NCBI RefSeq assembly: GCF_000012845.1
Contig: NC_009615.1
Coordinates: forward strand, 3,784,501-3,848,500
Direction of reading: 5' to 3'
From: Parabacteroides distasonis ATCC 8503
GTDB taxonomy: Bacteria > Bacteroidota > Bacteroidia > Bacteroidales > Tannerellaceae
DNA length: 64,000 bases
This document shows positions 18,073 through 27,350 of the stretch, piece by piece (within the stretch, counting starts at the first letter, position 1; every line of letters starts with the position of its first letter). The translations under genes were made by a program, and so were the position numbers. A model generated the notes under the pieces. The model was not told the DNA's origin, did not search any database, and was given only the letters and a program-made list of their open reading frames with translations.

Positions 18073-19308
18073 ATGAATTATCAGATAGATGCTCCGGGTT
18101 CCGCTATCCGGACTACCGTAAAGCTTCCCGCTTCTAAAAGTATCAGTAACAGGGCATTGATCTTGAATGCGCTAAGTTATAGCGCATACGATGTGGAGAA
18201 CTTATCCGATTGCGATGATACAAATTTGATGGTAAAGGCATTAAACTCGAACGATCGGGATTTTAATGTGGGTGCGGCGGGTACGACGATGCGTTTCCTT
18301 ACTGCTTTCCTCTCGAAGGTGGTGGGCGAATGGACGATTACGGGAACCGAACGCATGAAGAACCGTCCGATCAAGGTGTTGGTGGATGCGCTGAACGCTT
18401 TAGGCGCCCGGATCGAGTACATGGAGAAGGAGGGTTATCCCCCTTTGCGTATTTTCGGAAGCGCCTTGCAAGGCGGAGAGATCTCGCTACCGGGAAATGT
18501 TAGCTCTCAATATATATCCGCTATCTTGATGATCGCCCCGTTAACAGAAAATGGGGTTACGTTGCATTTGGAGGGCGCTATTATCTCTAGGCCCTATATC
18601 CATATCACCTTGCAATTGATGGAGCAATATGGAGTGAGAGCCTCTTGGACGGAGAATACGATCAAAGTACTTCCCCAAGAGTATAAGCCGATTCGTTTTA
18701 CGGTGGAATCCGATTGGAGTGCCGCTTCTTATTGGTATGAGATCATGGCGTTATCGAAAAATGCTGAGATCGAATTGTTAGGTTTATTCAAGAATAGCTT
18801 GCAGGGAGATGCCGCCGGAGCGAAGTTGTTCGCTCAATTGGGAGTGGGCACTACTTATACGAAACGTGGAGTAGTGTTAAAGCATACTGGAAATATCTGT
18901 GAGAAGTTGGTTTATAACTTCGTGAATGAACCGGATTTGGCTCAAACCTTTGTGGTGACTTGCGTGTTATTAAATATCCCTTTCCGCTTTACGGGACTTC
19001 AATCATTGAAGATCAAGGAGACGGATCGGATCGAGGCATTGAAGACAGAGCTTCGTAAATTAGGTTATGTGTTGACGGATCGCAATGATAGCATCTTGGA
19101 GTGGAACGGTGAACGCAGGGAACCGGAGTCGCATCCGGTAATCGCCACTTACGAGGATCATCGGATGGCTTTGTCATTCGCTCCCGCCGCTTTGGTACGT
19201 CCCGAGGGGATAGAGATCGCCCACCCGCAAGTGGTCAGCAAGAGTTATCCCCATTATTGGGAAGATCTTAAGGCCGCTGGTTTCTCTATTAGGGAATCAG
19301 CCCTTTAA
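18073..19308 (+). CDS. aroA: 3-phosphoshikimate 1-carboxyvinyltransferase (EPSP synthase)
   Basis: The enzyme joins shikimate 3-phosphate and phosphoenolpyruvate in the sixth step of the shikimate pathway. The start at 18073 gives 411 residues; a TTG at 18049 is in frame but lies almost on top of the promoter box. Family signatures are KLPASKSISNRALIL at the N terminus, GAAGTTMRFLTAFLS, SLKIKETDRIEAL and YEDHRMALSFAP. It leads a run of four same-strand genes with gaps of 35, 17 and 7 bp, although the others have no obvious link with aromatic amino acids. It is cytoplasmic. Confidence 0.95.
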   Translation: MNYQIDAPGSAIRTTVKLPASKSISNRALILNALSYSAYDVENLSDCDDTNLMVKALNSNDRDFNVGAAGTTMRFLTAFLSKVVGEWTITGTERMKNRPIKVLVDALNALGARIEYMEKEGYPPLRIFGSALQGGEISLPGNVSSQYISAILMIAPLTENGVTLHLEGAIISRPYIHITLQLMEQYGVRASWTENTIKVLPQEYKPIRFTVESDWSAASYWYEIMALSKNAEIELLGLFKNSLQGDAAGAKLFAQLGVGTTYTKRGVVLKHTGNICEKLVYNFVNEPDLAQTFVVTCVLLNIPFRFTGLQSLKIKETDRIEALKTELRKLGYVLTDRNDSILEWNGERREPESHPVIATYEDHRMALSFAPAALVRPEGIEIAHPQVVSKSYPHYWEDLKAAGFSIRESAL

Positions 19309-19343
19309 TTTTCAGTTTTCAATTCTCAACTTTCAATTGAATT
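19307..19343. repeat. TTTCAATTCTCAA-type dispersed repeat
   Basis: The gap after aroA is made almost wholly of the words TTTTCAGTTTTCAATTCTC and AACTTTCAATTGAATT. The same word family appears at 48151-48177 and 52606-52708. Confidence 0.65.
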
Positions 19344-19763
19344 ATGTGGTACATTGTCATAAGTCTTATAGGTCTGGGTGTCGTAGCCGCTATCGCCGGG
19401 TATTTCCGGAATAAGAAACTTCAGAAGATGCTGGAACGGGGGGAGATCTCGGAGATCCCCGAGGCACAGGAGATTCCGGAGGTTTGCTGCGGACAACATG
19501 AGACTTGCGAGCGGGATAGTTTATTAGCCGCCGTCAGCAAGAAAATCGAATATTATAACGATGAGGAACTGGATCGGTTCCAAGGAGTGGAAGCGGACGC
19601 TTACGATGAGGAAGCCGTTGAGGAGTTTAGTGAAGTGCTTTATACCCTCCGGGAAGTGGAGGTGGCCGGTTGGCTCCGTAGCCTGCAATTGCGGGGGATC
19701 AATTTGCCGGATGCCTTGAAGGATGAGGCATTCTTGATCATTGGCGAACGCCGTACTCATTAA
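19344..19763 (+). CDS. Small single-pass membrane protein of unknown function
   Basis: A 139-residue protein with one N-terminal transmembrane helix (WYIVISLIGLGVVAAIAGYF) followed by an acidic cytoplasmic domain. It contains a CCGQHETC motif near residue 48, which could bind a metal, and a conserved-looking C-terminal part (WLRSLQLRGINLPDALKDE). I recognise it as a conserved Bacteroidales protein, sometimes labelled a phospholipase without visible support. It sits 17 bp before a metal ABC permease, and the Cys/His cluster makes a link to metal uptake conceivable. Confidence 0.6.
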   Translation: MWYIVISLIGLGVVAAIAGYFRNKKLQKMLERGEISEIPEAQEIPEVCCGQHETCERDSLLAAVSKKIEYYNDEELDRFQGVEADAYDEEAVEEFSEVLYTLREVEVAGWLRSLQLRGINLPDALKDEAFLIIGERRTH

Positions 19764-19780
19764 TTTAGGAAACGAATCAT

Positions 19781-20584
19781 ATGGATTTATTGCAATATGC
19801 CTTTTTTCAGAATGCCTTGATCGGGAGCTTGCTAACCGCTATCGCTTGTGGGATTGTCGGGACTTACATCGTATCCCGCCGGTTGGTATTTATCAGCGGA
19901 GGGATCACGCATGCTTCGTTCGGTGGTTTGGGCTTGGGTTTTTATCTGGGAACAAATCCGATCTTGATGGCGATGCTGTTCTCCATCCTCTCCGCTTTTG
20001 GCGTGGAGTGGGCGAGCAAGACGCAAAACGTAAGGGAGGATTCCGCTATAGCGGGCGTATGGTCGCTGGGTATGGCTTTGGGAGTGATCTTCATCTTCCT
20101 TACCCCGGGGTACGCCCCGAATCTATCCGCCTATCTATTTGGTAATATATTAACGATCTCTACGGCCGATATCTTATGGATTTTAGGGTTGGTGGTATTG
20201 TTGATACTCATATTCTCCCTTTTCCTCCGTGAGATTGTTTACGTGGCGTTCGATCGTGACTTCGCTGTCACGCAAGGCCTACCGGTAAAATGGATCGAGT
20301 ATACGATGATGTGCTTTATCGCCATGACAATTGTTCTTTCGATCCGTTTGGTAGGGATTATGCTATTGATGAGTTTGCTGACCTTGCCTCAAATAACGGT
20401 AAACCTGTTTACTTCCGACTTCAAGAAGATCATATGGGGAAGTATCGCGATCGGCTTTCTGGGTTGCGTGTCCGGACTGGTTCTTTCTTATTTCCTGAAC
20501 GTGCCTTCCGGTGCGTTTATCATCTTGTTTTTGGTGGTCCTCTTTTTGGCCTTGAAAGCAATAAAACCGTTGTTACGGCGTTAA
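19781..20584 (+). CDS. Metal ABC transporter permease, ZnuB/MntB (ABC-3) family
   Basis: A 267-residue polytopic membrane protein with about eight hydrophobic helices. The start (FFQNALIGSLLTAIACGIVG TYIVSRR), GGITHASFGGLGLG, and DFAVTQGLPVKW are typical of the ABC-3 permeases that import zinc, manganese or iron. No ATPase or binding protein lies next to it, so it must work with partners encoded elsewhere. Metal specificity cannot be read from the sequence. Gaps to its neighbours are 17 and 7 bp, so it is probably in the aroA transcript. Confidence 0.85.
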   Translation: MDLLQYAFFQNALIGSLLTAIACGIVGTYIVSRRLVFISGGITHASFGGLGLGFYLGTNPILMAMLFSILSAFGVEWASKTQNVREDSAIAGVWSLGMALGVIFIFLTPGYAPNLSAYLFGNILTISTADILWILGLVVLLILIFSLFLREIVYVAFDRDFAVTQGLPVKWIEYTMMCFIAMTIVLSIRLVGIMLLMSLLTLPQITVNLFTSDFKKIIWGSIAIGFLGCVSGLVLSYFLNVPSGAFIILFLVVLFLALKAIKPLLRR

Positions 20585-20591
20585 TTAAAGA

Positions 20592-23500
20592 ATGAAAAAA
20601 GGGTTTTACTACATAGTGGCGTTATTAACGGTACTCTTGCTTTGGTCGTGCAGCACGAAGAAGAACACGAAAGCGAGCCGTTTTTATCATGCCTTTACGA
20701 CCCGTTATAATATTTATTTCAATGGAAAACAAGCGTTTGACGAGGCACTGAAAAGCCAACAGGACGGATATAAAGAGAACTATTCCGACAGGATCTATAT
20801 GTATCCGATTAGCGCCCAGCCTAAAGACAAAGCCGAGCCGGGCGGCCCTTTCGACCGGACGATCGAGAAAAGTAATAAAGCTATTAAGCTACACTCCATA
20901 AAAGCGAAACCGGCCAAGAAACCGGGCTGGCGGAATAATCCCAAACTACGTGCTATCCAAGAACAAGAGGAGTATAACCCTTTCTTAAAGAATAGTTGGC
21001 TGATCATGGGACAGGCGCAATTCTACAATGCCGATTTCCTGCAAGCCTCCGCTACCTTTTCCTATATAGCCCGTCATTACGCGAAGGACGAGGAGGTCGT
21101 GGCCGAGGCCCGTTTGTGGCAAGCCCGTTGTTATTCCGAGATGGGTTGGTTCTATGAATCCGAGGATATCTTGGATAAGATGAACAAGAACGGTATTCCT
21201 GCTTCCGTCTTGAAGCAATATGCGGCGGTGTATGCCGATTATTTGATCAAGAACGGGCAGTTCGAGGATGCCATCCCTTATCTGAAGACCGCTATCAAGG
21301 CGGAGAAAAACCGGAAGCAACGTACCCGGATGAAGTATCTTTTGGGACAAATCTATGCGGATCAAGAATTAGATGGCTTGGCTTATAAGACCTTTGGTGA
21401 GGTAGCCCGTTCGAATCCTCCGTATGAGTTGGAATTTGCCTCACGTATCCGTCAGACAGAAGTATTCTCGGGTACGAATTACTTGAAAGTGGTGAAGATG
21501 CTCGAGAAAATGGCGAAAAGCCAGAAGAATAAGGATTATCTGGATCAAGTATACTATGCTTTAGGAAATGTATACCTCAGCCGGGAAGATACGGTGAATG
21601 CCATAAAGAACTATCAACTCGGTATCGATAAGAGTACATTGAATGGAATGGATAAGGCGATCTGCCAGATAAAGCTGGGAGATATCTATTTTACGATGCG
21701 GGATTACGTGAAAGCGCAACCTTGCTTTAGCGGAGCCTTAGCCGGAATTCAAAAGGAATACAGGGATTATGAACGGGTTTCTAAATTGTCGGCGATTCTG
21801 GATGAATTGGTCGTGCATGTAGAAGCGGTCCATCTTCAAGACAGTTTGCAAGCCTTGGCTAAATTGCCGGAAGCGGAGCGGTTAGCGATTATCGATAAGA
21901 AGATTGAGGAGGTAAAGAAAGAGGAGGAAGAGGCGAAAGCCTTGGCTGAGAAGGAGGCTTATCTGGCCGAGCAGGAAGCGAAAGGCACCGGAATCGACCG
22001 TCCCGGTACGGAAACCAATGCTGTTGTCTTGCCGAATGCGTCCGGTGGAGCGTCTTTCTATTTCTATAATCCTCAGACCGTAGCGCAAGGAAAGACACAG
22101 TTCCAGCGTAAATGGGGACGTCGTCCGTTGGAAGATCACTGGCGCCGCCGTAAGAAGGAACTCTCTACCTTTAATGAGAATCTGGATGAGGAGATGCTGG
22201 CCGAGGGAGATTCCACCCAAATGGTAGGGCCGGACGGTGAGCCGTTGCCGACCGATTCGATAGGCGGTGACCTGTCGGCTGTTGCCGCCGATGATCCGCA
22301 TACCCGTGAGTATTACCTACAGCAGCTACCTTTCACGCAAGAGGATATAGACGCTTCTAACATTATTATTATAGACGGTCTTTACAATATGGCGATGATC
22401 TATAAGGATAAGTTGGAGGATATCCCCTTATCTGTCGAGGCATTCGAGAATTTGGAACGCCGTTTCCCGGATAATGAGCACCGTTTGGAGAGCTATTATC
22501 AAGTATATTTGATGGCCCTGAAAACTGGAAATACAGTGTTGGCTACCGAGTATAAGAATAAACTAATGAACGCCTTCCCGGAAAGCGATTATGCGGTAGC
22601 TGTGGCTGATCCGAATTACGAGTATAATATCCGCATGATGGATGTGGTACAAGACTCGATCTATCAAGCTACTTACGACCGTTATCTGGAGAGCGATACA
22701 GCGTATGTACGTAAGAGTTTCCGGTACGTAAGCGAGAAATATCCATTGGCTACATTGATGCCTAAATTCATGTTCTTGGATGCGTTATCATATGTGCAGG
22801 CCGGGGATGCGGAAGGCTTTAAGAATGCCTTGAAAGCGCTGGTCGAGAAGTATCCGAACGCAGATGTCACGGAACTGGCCGGGGAGATGTTGAAAGGTGT
22901 TCTTCGGGGACGTGCCTTGGTGCAGGGCGGTGTGAAAGGTATGAGTTGGAACTTACGATTCGGTTTGGGCGAGGATGGTATGTTATCTGCCGAGGATTCG
23001 GCCCGTGTATTTAATCCGGAACGGAATACGCCTTATCAGATGCTTTTGGTATATCCTACGGGTAGCGTAGATCAGAATCAGTTGCTATTCGCTGTCGCCG
23101 CTTATAACTTTGCGAACTTCATGGTGAAAGAGTTTGATTTGGCTTTGGAGCAGGCCGGCCCGATCAGTATGCTGGCGATTAAAGGATTTATTAGTTTTGA
23201 TGAGATTATCCAATATTATAAGATGATATACGGTAAGGATGGTTATGCTACGGCCTTGAATAAAGCGGTTGCCGTGTTACCGATCTCTGATGATAATTAT
23301 GAGACCTTGATGCGTGGCAAGACCTTGGATGAATATATCACCTTCTTCGATGAGAGCTTCGGTGAGGAATTACCGGATCTGGCAGGTCGTTGGAAAGCCC
23401 GTATGGAAGCCGCTAAGGAGGAGGAGGCGACTGAAGATGAAATGATCACGGAGGAAGAAGCCGAAGTGCCGGAAAAGGCAGATGAATTGAAACCAGAAGT

Positions 23501-24152
23501 TGAACCAGAAAAACAACCTGTTACAGAGCCGGAGGAGGAACAACGGTCTGTTCAAGAACCTGTCCGACAGCTTGCTATGCCAGTCGTCCCGGATACGATT
23601 GAGGTCCCTGCGTTTGACAAACCGGAAATCCAGCCTGTCGATACCCTTCGTAAGGATACGGTTCCTGTTGTTCAGCCGGCGGTTGAGGATCAAGGCATGA
23701 CCTTGAAAGAAATCCAAGAGATCCGTAAACGGGAAGCTGCCGAAGAAGAAGCCCGCAAGGAAGAGGCTCGTAAGGCTTTCGAGGCTCAGCAAAAGGCGGA
23801 TAAGGAATTACGTGAGCAGAAAGCGAAAGAACAGGAAGAACTTCTCAAGAAGCAAGCGGAGGAAGAACGTGCCCTGTTGAAAGCGAAGGCTGATCGAGAG
23901 AAACAGTTGGAAGCTGATCGCAAGGCTAAGCTGAAACAAGCGGAAGCGGATCGTAAGGCGAAACTGAAAGCTCGTGAGGACCTTCGTAAGGAAAAAGAAC
24001 GTGCTTATAAGCAACGCTTGAAACAGAAGGAAAAAGAGCGCAAGGAGAAGGAACGCTTATACAAGCAAAAATTGAAAGAGAAGGAAAAAGCCCGCAAGGA
24101 AGCCTTGCGGGAAAAGGAAAAGGTAGCCCGGGAAAAGGCCCGGAAGCGTTAA
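20592..24152 (+). CDS. PorW/SprE-like TPR lipoprotein, type IX secretion component
   Basis: The 1186-residue protein has a lipobox (LLLWSC) and then the block SRFYHAFTTRYNIYFNGKQA, which I recognise from the SprE/PorW family needed for type IX secretion and gliding. Tetratricopeptide repeats run over about residues 110-400 and again from about 590 to 760. The last 250 residues are low-complexity: acidic first, then a long Lys/Arg/Glu coiled coil ending at KVAREKARKR. It would sit on the periplasmic face of the outer membrane. It is longer than typical family members because of the tail. No other type IX gene is in the window. The family call is from recognition and is moderately sure. Confidence 0.65.
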   Translation: MKKGFYYIVALLTVLLLWSCSTKKNTKASRFYHAFTTRYNIYFNGKQAFDEALKSQQDGYKENYSDRIYMYPISAQPKDKAEPGGPFDRTIEKSNKAIKLHSIKAKPAKKPGWRNNPKLRAIQEQEEYNPFLKNSWLIMGQAQFYNADFLQASATFSYIARHYAKDEEVVAEARLWQARCYSEMGWFYESEDILDKMNKNGIPASVLKQYAAVYADYLIKNGQFEDAIPYLKTAIKAEKNRKQRTRMKYLLGQIYADQELDGLAYKTFGEVARSNPPYELEFASRIRQTEVFSGTNYLKVVKMLEKMAKSQKNKDYLDQVYYALGNVYLSREDTVNAIKNYQLGIDKSTLNGMDKAICQIKLGDIYFTMRDYVKAQPCFSGALAGIQKEYRDYERVSKLSAILDELVVHVEAVHLQDSLQALAKLPEAERLAIIDKKIEEVKKEEEEAKALAEKEAYLAEQEAKGTGIDRPGTETNAVVLPNASGGASFYFYNPQTVAQGKTQFQRKWGRRPLEDHWRRRKKELSTFNENLDEEMLAEGDSTQMVGPDGEPLPTDSIGGDLSAVAADDPHTREYYLQQLPFTQEDIDASNIIIIDGLYNMAMIYKDKLEDIPLSVEAFENLERRFPDNEHRLESYYQVYLMALKTGNTVLATEYKNKLMNAFPESDYAVAVADPNYEYNIRMMDVVQDSIYQATYDRYLESDTAYVRKSFRYVSEKYPLATLMPKFMFLDALSYVQAGDAEGFKNALKALVEKYPNADVTELAGEMLKGVLRGRALVQGGVKGMSWNLRFGLGEDGMLSAEDSARVFNPERNTPYQMLLVYPTGSVDQNQLLFAVAAYNFANFMVKEFDLALEQAGPISMLAIKGFISFDEIIQYYKMIYGKDGYATALNKAVAVLPISDDNYETLMRGKTLDEYITFFDESFGEELPDLAGRWKARMEAAKEEEATEDEMITEEEAEVPEKADELKPEVEPEKQPVTEPEEEQRSVQEPVRQLAMPVVPDTIEVPAFDKPEIQPVDTLRKDTVPVVQPAVEDQGMTLKEIQEIRKREAAEEEARKEEARKAFEAQQKADKELREQKAKEQEELLKKQAEEERALLKAKADREKQLEADRKAKLKQAEADRKAKLKAREDLRKEKERAYKQRLKQKEKERKEKERLYKQKLKEKEKARKEALREKEKVAREKARKR

Positions 24153-24164
24153 TTGCATTAGATA

Positions 24165-25022
24165 TTAATAGGTAAGAATTTCCAATCCTGTCTCTGTCAT
24201 CAAGAAGGTATGTTCCCATTGGGCGGAGGGTAGTTCATCCTCGGTGATGACCGTCCAACCGTCTTCCTCGTCGATAAATACTTTCCAAGTACCCATGTTA
24301 ATCATAGGCTCGATCGTAAAGACCATACCCGGAACTAAAAGCATCCCAGTTCCTTTTCGTCCGAAATGACAAACTTCCGGTTCCTCATGGAATTCCAGAC
24401 CGACGCCATGTCCGCATAAATCCCGTACGACAGAGAATCCGTTTTTCTCCGCATGCTTTTGAATAGCGTTGCCTATATCACCGACGAATCCGAACGGCTT
24501 CGCCGCTTTCATACCGATCTCCAGACATTCCTTGGCGACCTGTACCAATTTCTGCTTTTCCGGAGATACGTTCCCGATCATGAACATGCGGGACGCATCC
24601 GAATAATAACCATCTAAAATCGTTGAGACATCCACATTAATAATATCACCGTCTCTTAGGATCTCCTTCTCACTGGGAATACCGTGACAAACGACCTCGT
24701 TGATAGAGGTACATACACTTTTAGGGAACCCCTCATAGTTTAAGGGGGCTGGAATCGCTCCATGCCCTACCGTATAATCATACACCAATTTATCGATAAC
24801 AGCTGTAGACATACCTTCTTTAATCTCCTTCTGGATTAAGTCCAGCACCCCTGTATTGATCACGCTACTTCTGCGGATGCCTTCAATCTGCTCTGGAGTC
24901 TTGATAAGCTTGCGGGTGGGTACTAAATGTCCTTTATTTTGGATATATAGGATTTTCTTGTCTAATTCGGTGAGAGGTTGCCCCTTGATAGGCTTCCAAT
25001 TGTTTACTGTTCTACGTGACAT
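24165..25022 (-). CDS. map: Methionine aminopeptidase type I
   Basis: Removes the initiator Met from new proteins. The 285-residue product has the five metal ligands Asp131, Asp142, His205, Glu238 and Glu270 and the substrate-side His113 (VVCHGIP). An N-terminal extension of about 40 residues (MSRRTVNNWKPIKGQ...) precedes the catalytic domain, as in other Bacteroidetes forms. It is convergent with the PorW-like gene, with only 12 bp between the stop codons. On the upstream side TACCTTTA lies on the minus strand about 25 bp before the start and could be a weak -7 box, so it may be transcribed separately from the gene behind it. Confidence 0.95.
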   Translation of the reverse strand: MSRRTVNNWKPIKGQPLTELDKKILYIQNKGHLVPTRKLIKTPEQIEGIRRSSVINTGVLDLIQKEIKEGMSTAVIDKLVYDYTVGHGAIPAPLNYEGFPKSVCTSINEVVCHGIPSEKEILRDGDIINVDVSTILDGYYSDASRMFMIGNVSPEKQKLVQVAKECLEIGMKAAKPFGFVGDIGNAIQKHAEKNGFSVVRDLCGHGVGLEFHEEPEVCHFGRKGTGMLLVPGMVFTIEPMINMGTWKVFIDEEDGWTVITEDELPSAQWEHTFLMTETGLEILTY

Positions 25023-25093
25023 ATTAATTCATTTTACTCAAAATGTAGTGTAAAGGTATGACTTTTTAAGATACCCTGTCCTGTAGATACTCT

Positions 25094-26107
25094 TTATTTA
25101 TCCAAATAGCTCTTCTTGAAGATATCTATACAAAGAAGGAATAAGGATAATAACAACGGCCCGAAGATGATCCCCATAAATCCGAATAAGGACAACCCGA
25201 TTACGACTCCGAAGACGGTGATTAACGGATGTATATCCGCCAACTTCTTTTGTAGGATAAAACGAATCAGATTATCGACGTTCGTAATGACAAGCAAGGC
25301 ATAAATAGCCAATCCCAAGGCATGTACCCAATCTCCGTTTAAAGCCATATAAGCCGCCAACGGAACCCAGACCAATGCGGTCCCTACAATGGGAATGATC
25401 GTAGCGATACAAGTGAGAAACCCAAATAACAGCGGATCGGGAGTCTGAAAGATAAAGTAACCGATCACCGCTACGATACCTTGTATAACCGCCAAAAGAG
25501 GGATACCTATGGCGTTTGATTTTACGATCATATTGATCTCGTTGAGTACCTCATCCTTGTTTTGATCACTGAAGGGGAATAAGGTGTATAGATAGTTTTC
25601 CATTTTTCTTCCGCCTATCAACATGAAGTACAGAATGAAAATCAAGACGACGACATTTACGGCGAAACTGCTTATGCTACCCACTAAAAACTGTCCGATT
25701 TGTGGGAGTATAGAGGCCACTTTTAATAAGTTTCCTCTATCCAGTACATCAAACCCGGTCTTTTCCTGAACTAGATCCGCTATATGTTGGCCTGTATTTA
25801 GCAGTACAGTCGGGTCTAAATTAATATTTTGAGTTTTGTTGATTACCAACCAGATCGCCAATGTGATTGGGATTAAGAAACATAAGATTGTTTCCCCCAG
25901 TAACAGTAAAGCTGCAAAAGCCGGTCTCATATTTAGCTTTTCTGTCAGATGGAACATCTGTCCACGCAGCAATATATAGATGGTGAATGCTCCAAGTATA
26001 CCTCCAAGAAACGGGGTAATCTTAAAAAATAGAATTACCCCTAGTCCTAATATAATGGTGATCAATGAGTATCTCCAGTAATGTTCTTTTACGTTTTCCA
26101 TATACAT
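25094..26107 (-). CDS. AI-2E family transporter (PerM/TqsA-like)
   Basis: A 337-residue membrane protein with about seven or eight hydrophobic helices and the family's C-terminal block (GFLTCIATIIPIVGTALVWV, then IHPLITVFGVVIGLSLFGF and IFGPLLLSL). Members export quorum signals in some bacteria or act as sodium/proton antiporters in others, so the substrate is open. Start codons at 26107 and 26101 are both possible; the second gives MENVKEHYW. It is 71 bp from map and 56 bp from nagA, on the same strand. Confidence 0.85.
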   Translation of the reverse strand: MYMENVKEHYWRYSLITIILGLGVILFFKITPFLGGILGAFTIYILLRGQMFHLTEKLNMRPAFAALLLLGETILCFLIPITLAIWLVINKTQNINLDPTVLLNTGQHIADLVQEKTGFDVLDRGNLLKVASILPQIGQFLVGSISSFAVNVVVLIFILYFMLIGGRKMENYLYTLFPFSDQNKDEVLNEINMIVKSNAIGIPLLAVIQGIVAVIGYFIFQTPDPLLFGFLTCIATIIPIVGTALVWVPLAAYMALNGDWVHALGLAIYALLVITNVDNLIRFILQKKLADIHPLITVFGVVIGLSLFGFMGIIFGPLLLSLFLLCIDIFKKSYLDK

Positions 26108-26163
26108 TCATGCCCTTATTTATCTAAAAACAAGATAGGAGAAGTCATTGTTTATTGGATTTC

Positions 26164-27339
26164 TTATTCTTTGGAGAGCCGTTTACCTTCGATGAAGGTC
26201 TCTTGAATCTCTATATCGTTGTTGAAAATGATGATATCGGCATCCTTTCCTTTCTCCAATGTTCCTTTACGGTCTAAAAGACCCATTAGGCGGGCTGGGC
26301 TTTCGGAAGCCATACGAACAGCGTCGTGCAATGGAATTTCCGCTTTCTCGACTAGGGTACGGATCAAACGGATTCCGGTAGCTATACTTCCCGCGATAGC
26401 TGAGCGATCGGCTAATTTACATACGCCTTCCTCGATAATTACCCGGGAGTCCGGAAAATGTTCCGTACCGTTATCGCAAGCGGCGGCGGCCATTGCGTCC
26501 GTGATTAAGGACGTACGTTCTACCCCTTTGATTTGATATACCAACTTTAAGATTGCCGGCGGTACGTGGATACCATCGGCTACAACTTCAACGGTCATAT
26601 CTTTCATGAGATAAATACCTTCTACCGTTCCTTCATGTTTATACTCACGGTCTTTATGGACGGAAGTCATGGCATTGTAGAAGTGGGTAGCATGGGTGAA
26701 TCCGGCTTCGTATGCTTTTTTCACTTGGAGATAATCGGCTGTGGTGTGGGCTAGTGAAACCAACACACCATGAGCTGACGCATATTTACCGAATTCCAAA
26801 GCCCCGTCAAGCTCGGGGGCGGCGCTCCAGCGTTTAACACATTGGGTACTGTTTAGTAATTCCTTATATTCTTGGGGATCGGGCGGGTAAATATAATTAG
26901 GGTCTTGTCCGCCTTTCATAGCCATATTCAAATAGTTGCCTTCGAGATGTAATCCCATGATGCGGGCTCCCTGTTCCGGGTGGTTCATGATGTGCTCGCA
27001 GGTCTTGATCGCTTCCCGGAAGGTATCGATAGGGGCAGCTGCCAATGTAGGATATAAAGCCGTTGTTCCCTGTAAAGCATGTGCTCTTGTGATCGCATAG
27101 AACGCTTTCGGGGTAGCTTCCGTGAAATCATGTCCGTTGCCGCCGTGTACATGCGTGTCGATACAGCCGGGAGCCACATAATATCCTTTTGCGTCGATGA
27201 TCTCCGCATGAGGAATCTCCCGGTTTTGCCCGGTGATCTCCACTATTTTCCCATCCGAGATGATGATTTGCCCGTTTGGTAGGAGACCCGAAGGAGTTAA
27301 TACTTTTGCGTTTATGATTTTAAGAAATGCGCTTTCCAT
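26164..27339 (-). CDS. nagA: N-acetylglucosamine-6-phosphate deacetylase
   Basis: Deacetylates GlcNAc-6-P to glucosamine-6-P in amino-sugar catabolism and cell-wall recycling. The 391-residue product shows the amidohydrolase metal site HVHGG (His63, His65), LHLEGNYLN, the substrate His in HTTADY, HATHFYNAM, and the catalytic Asp in LITDAMAAAA. It lies 11 bp behind the S41 protease gene and is probably co-transcribed with it. No nagB is nearby. Confidence 0.94.
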   Translation of the reverse strand: MESAFLKIINAKVLTPSGLLPNGQIIISDGKIVEITGQNREIPHAEIIDAKGYYVAPGCIDTHVHGGNGHDFTEATPKAFYAITRAHALQGTTALYPTLAAAPIDTFREAIKTCEHIMNHPEQGARIMGLHLEGNYLNMAMKGGQDPNYIYPPDPQEYKELLNSTQCVKRWSAAPELDGALEFGKYASAHGVLVSLAHTTADYLQVKKAYEAGFTHATHFYNAMTSVHKDREYKHEGTVEGIYLMKDMTVEVVADGIHVPPAILKLVYQIKGVERTSLITDAMAAAACDNGTEHFPDSRVIIEEGVCKLADRSAIAGSIATGIRLIRTLVEKAEIPLHDAVRMASESPARLMGLLDRKGTLEKGKDADIIIFNNDIEIQETFIEGKRLSKE

Positions 27340-27350
27340 ATATCTTGTTT

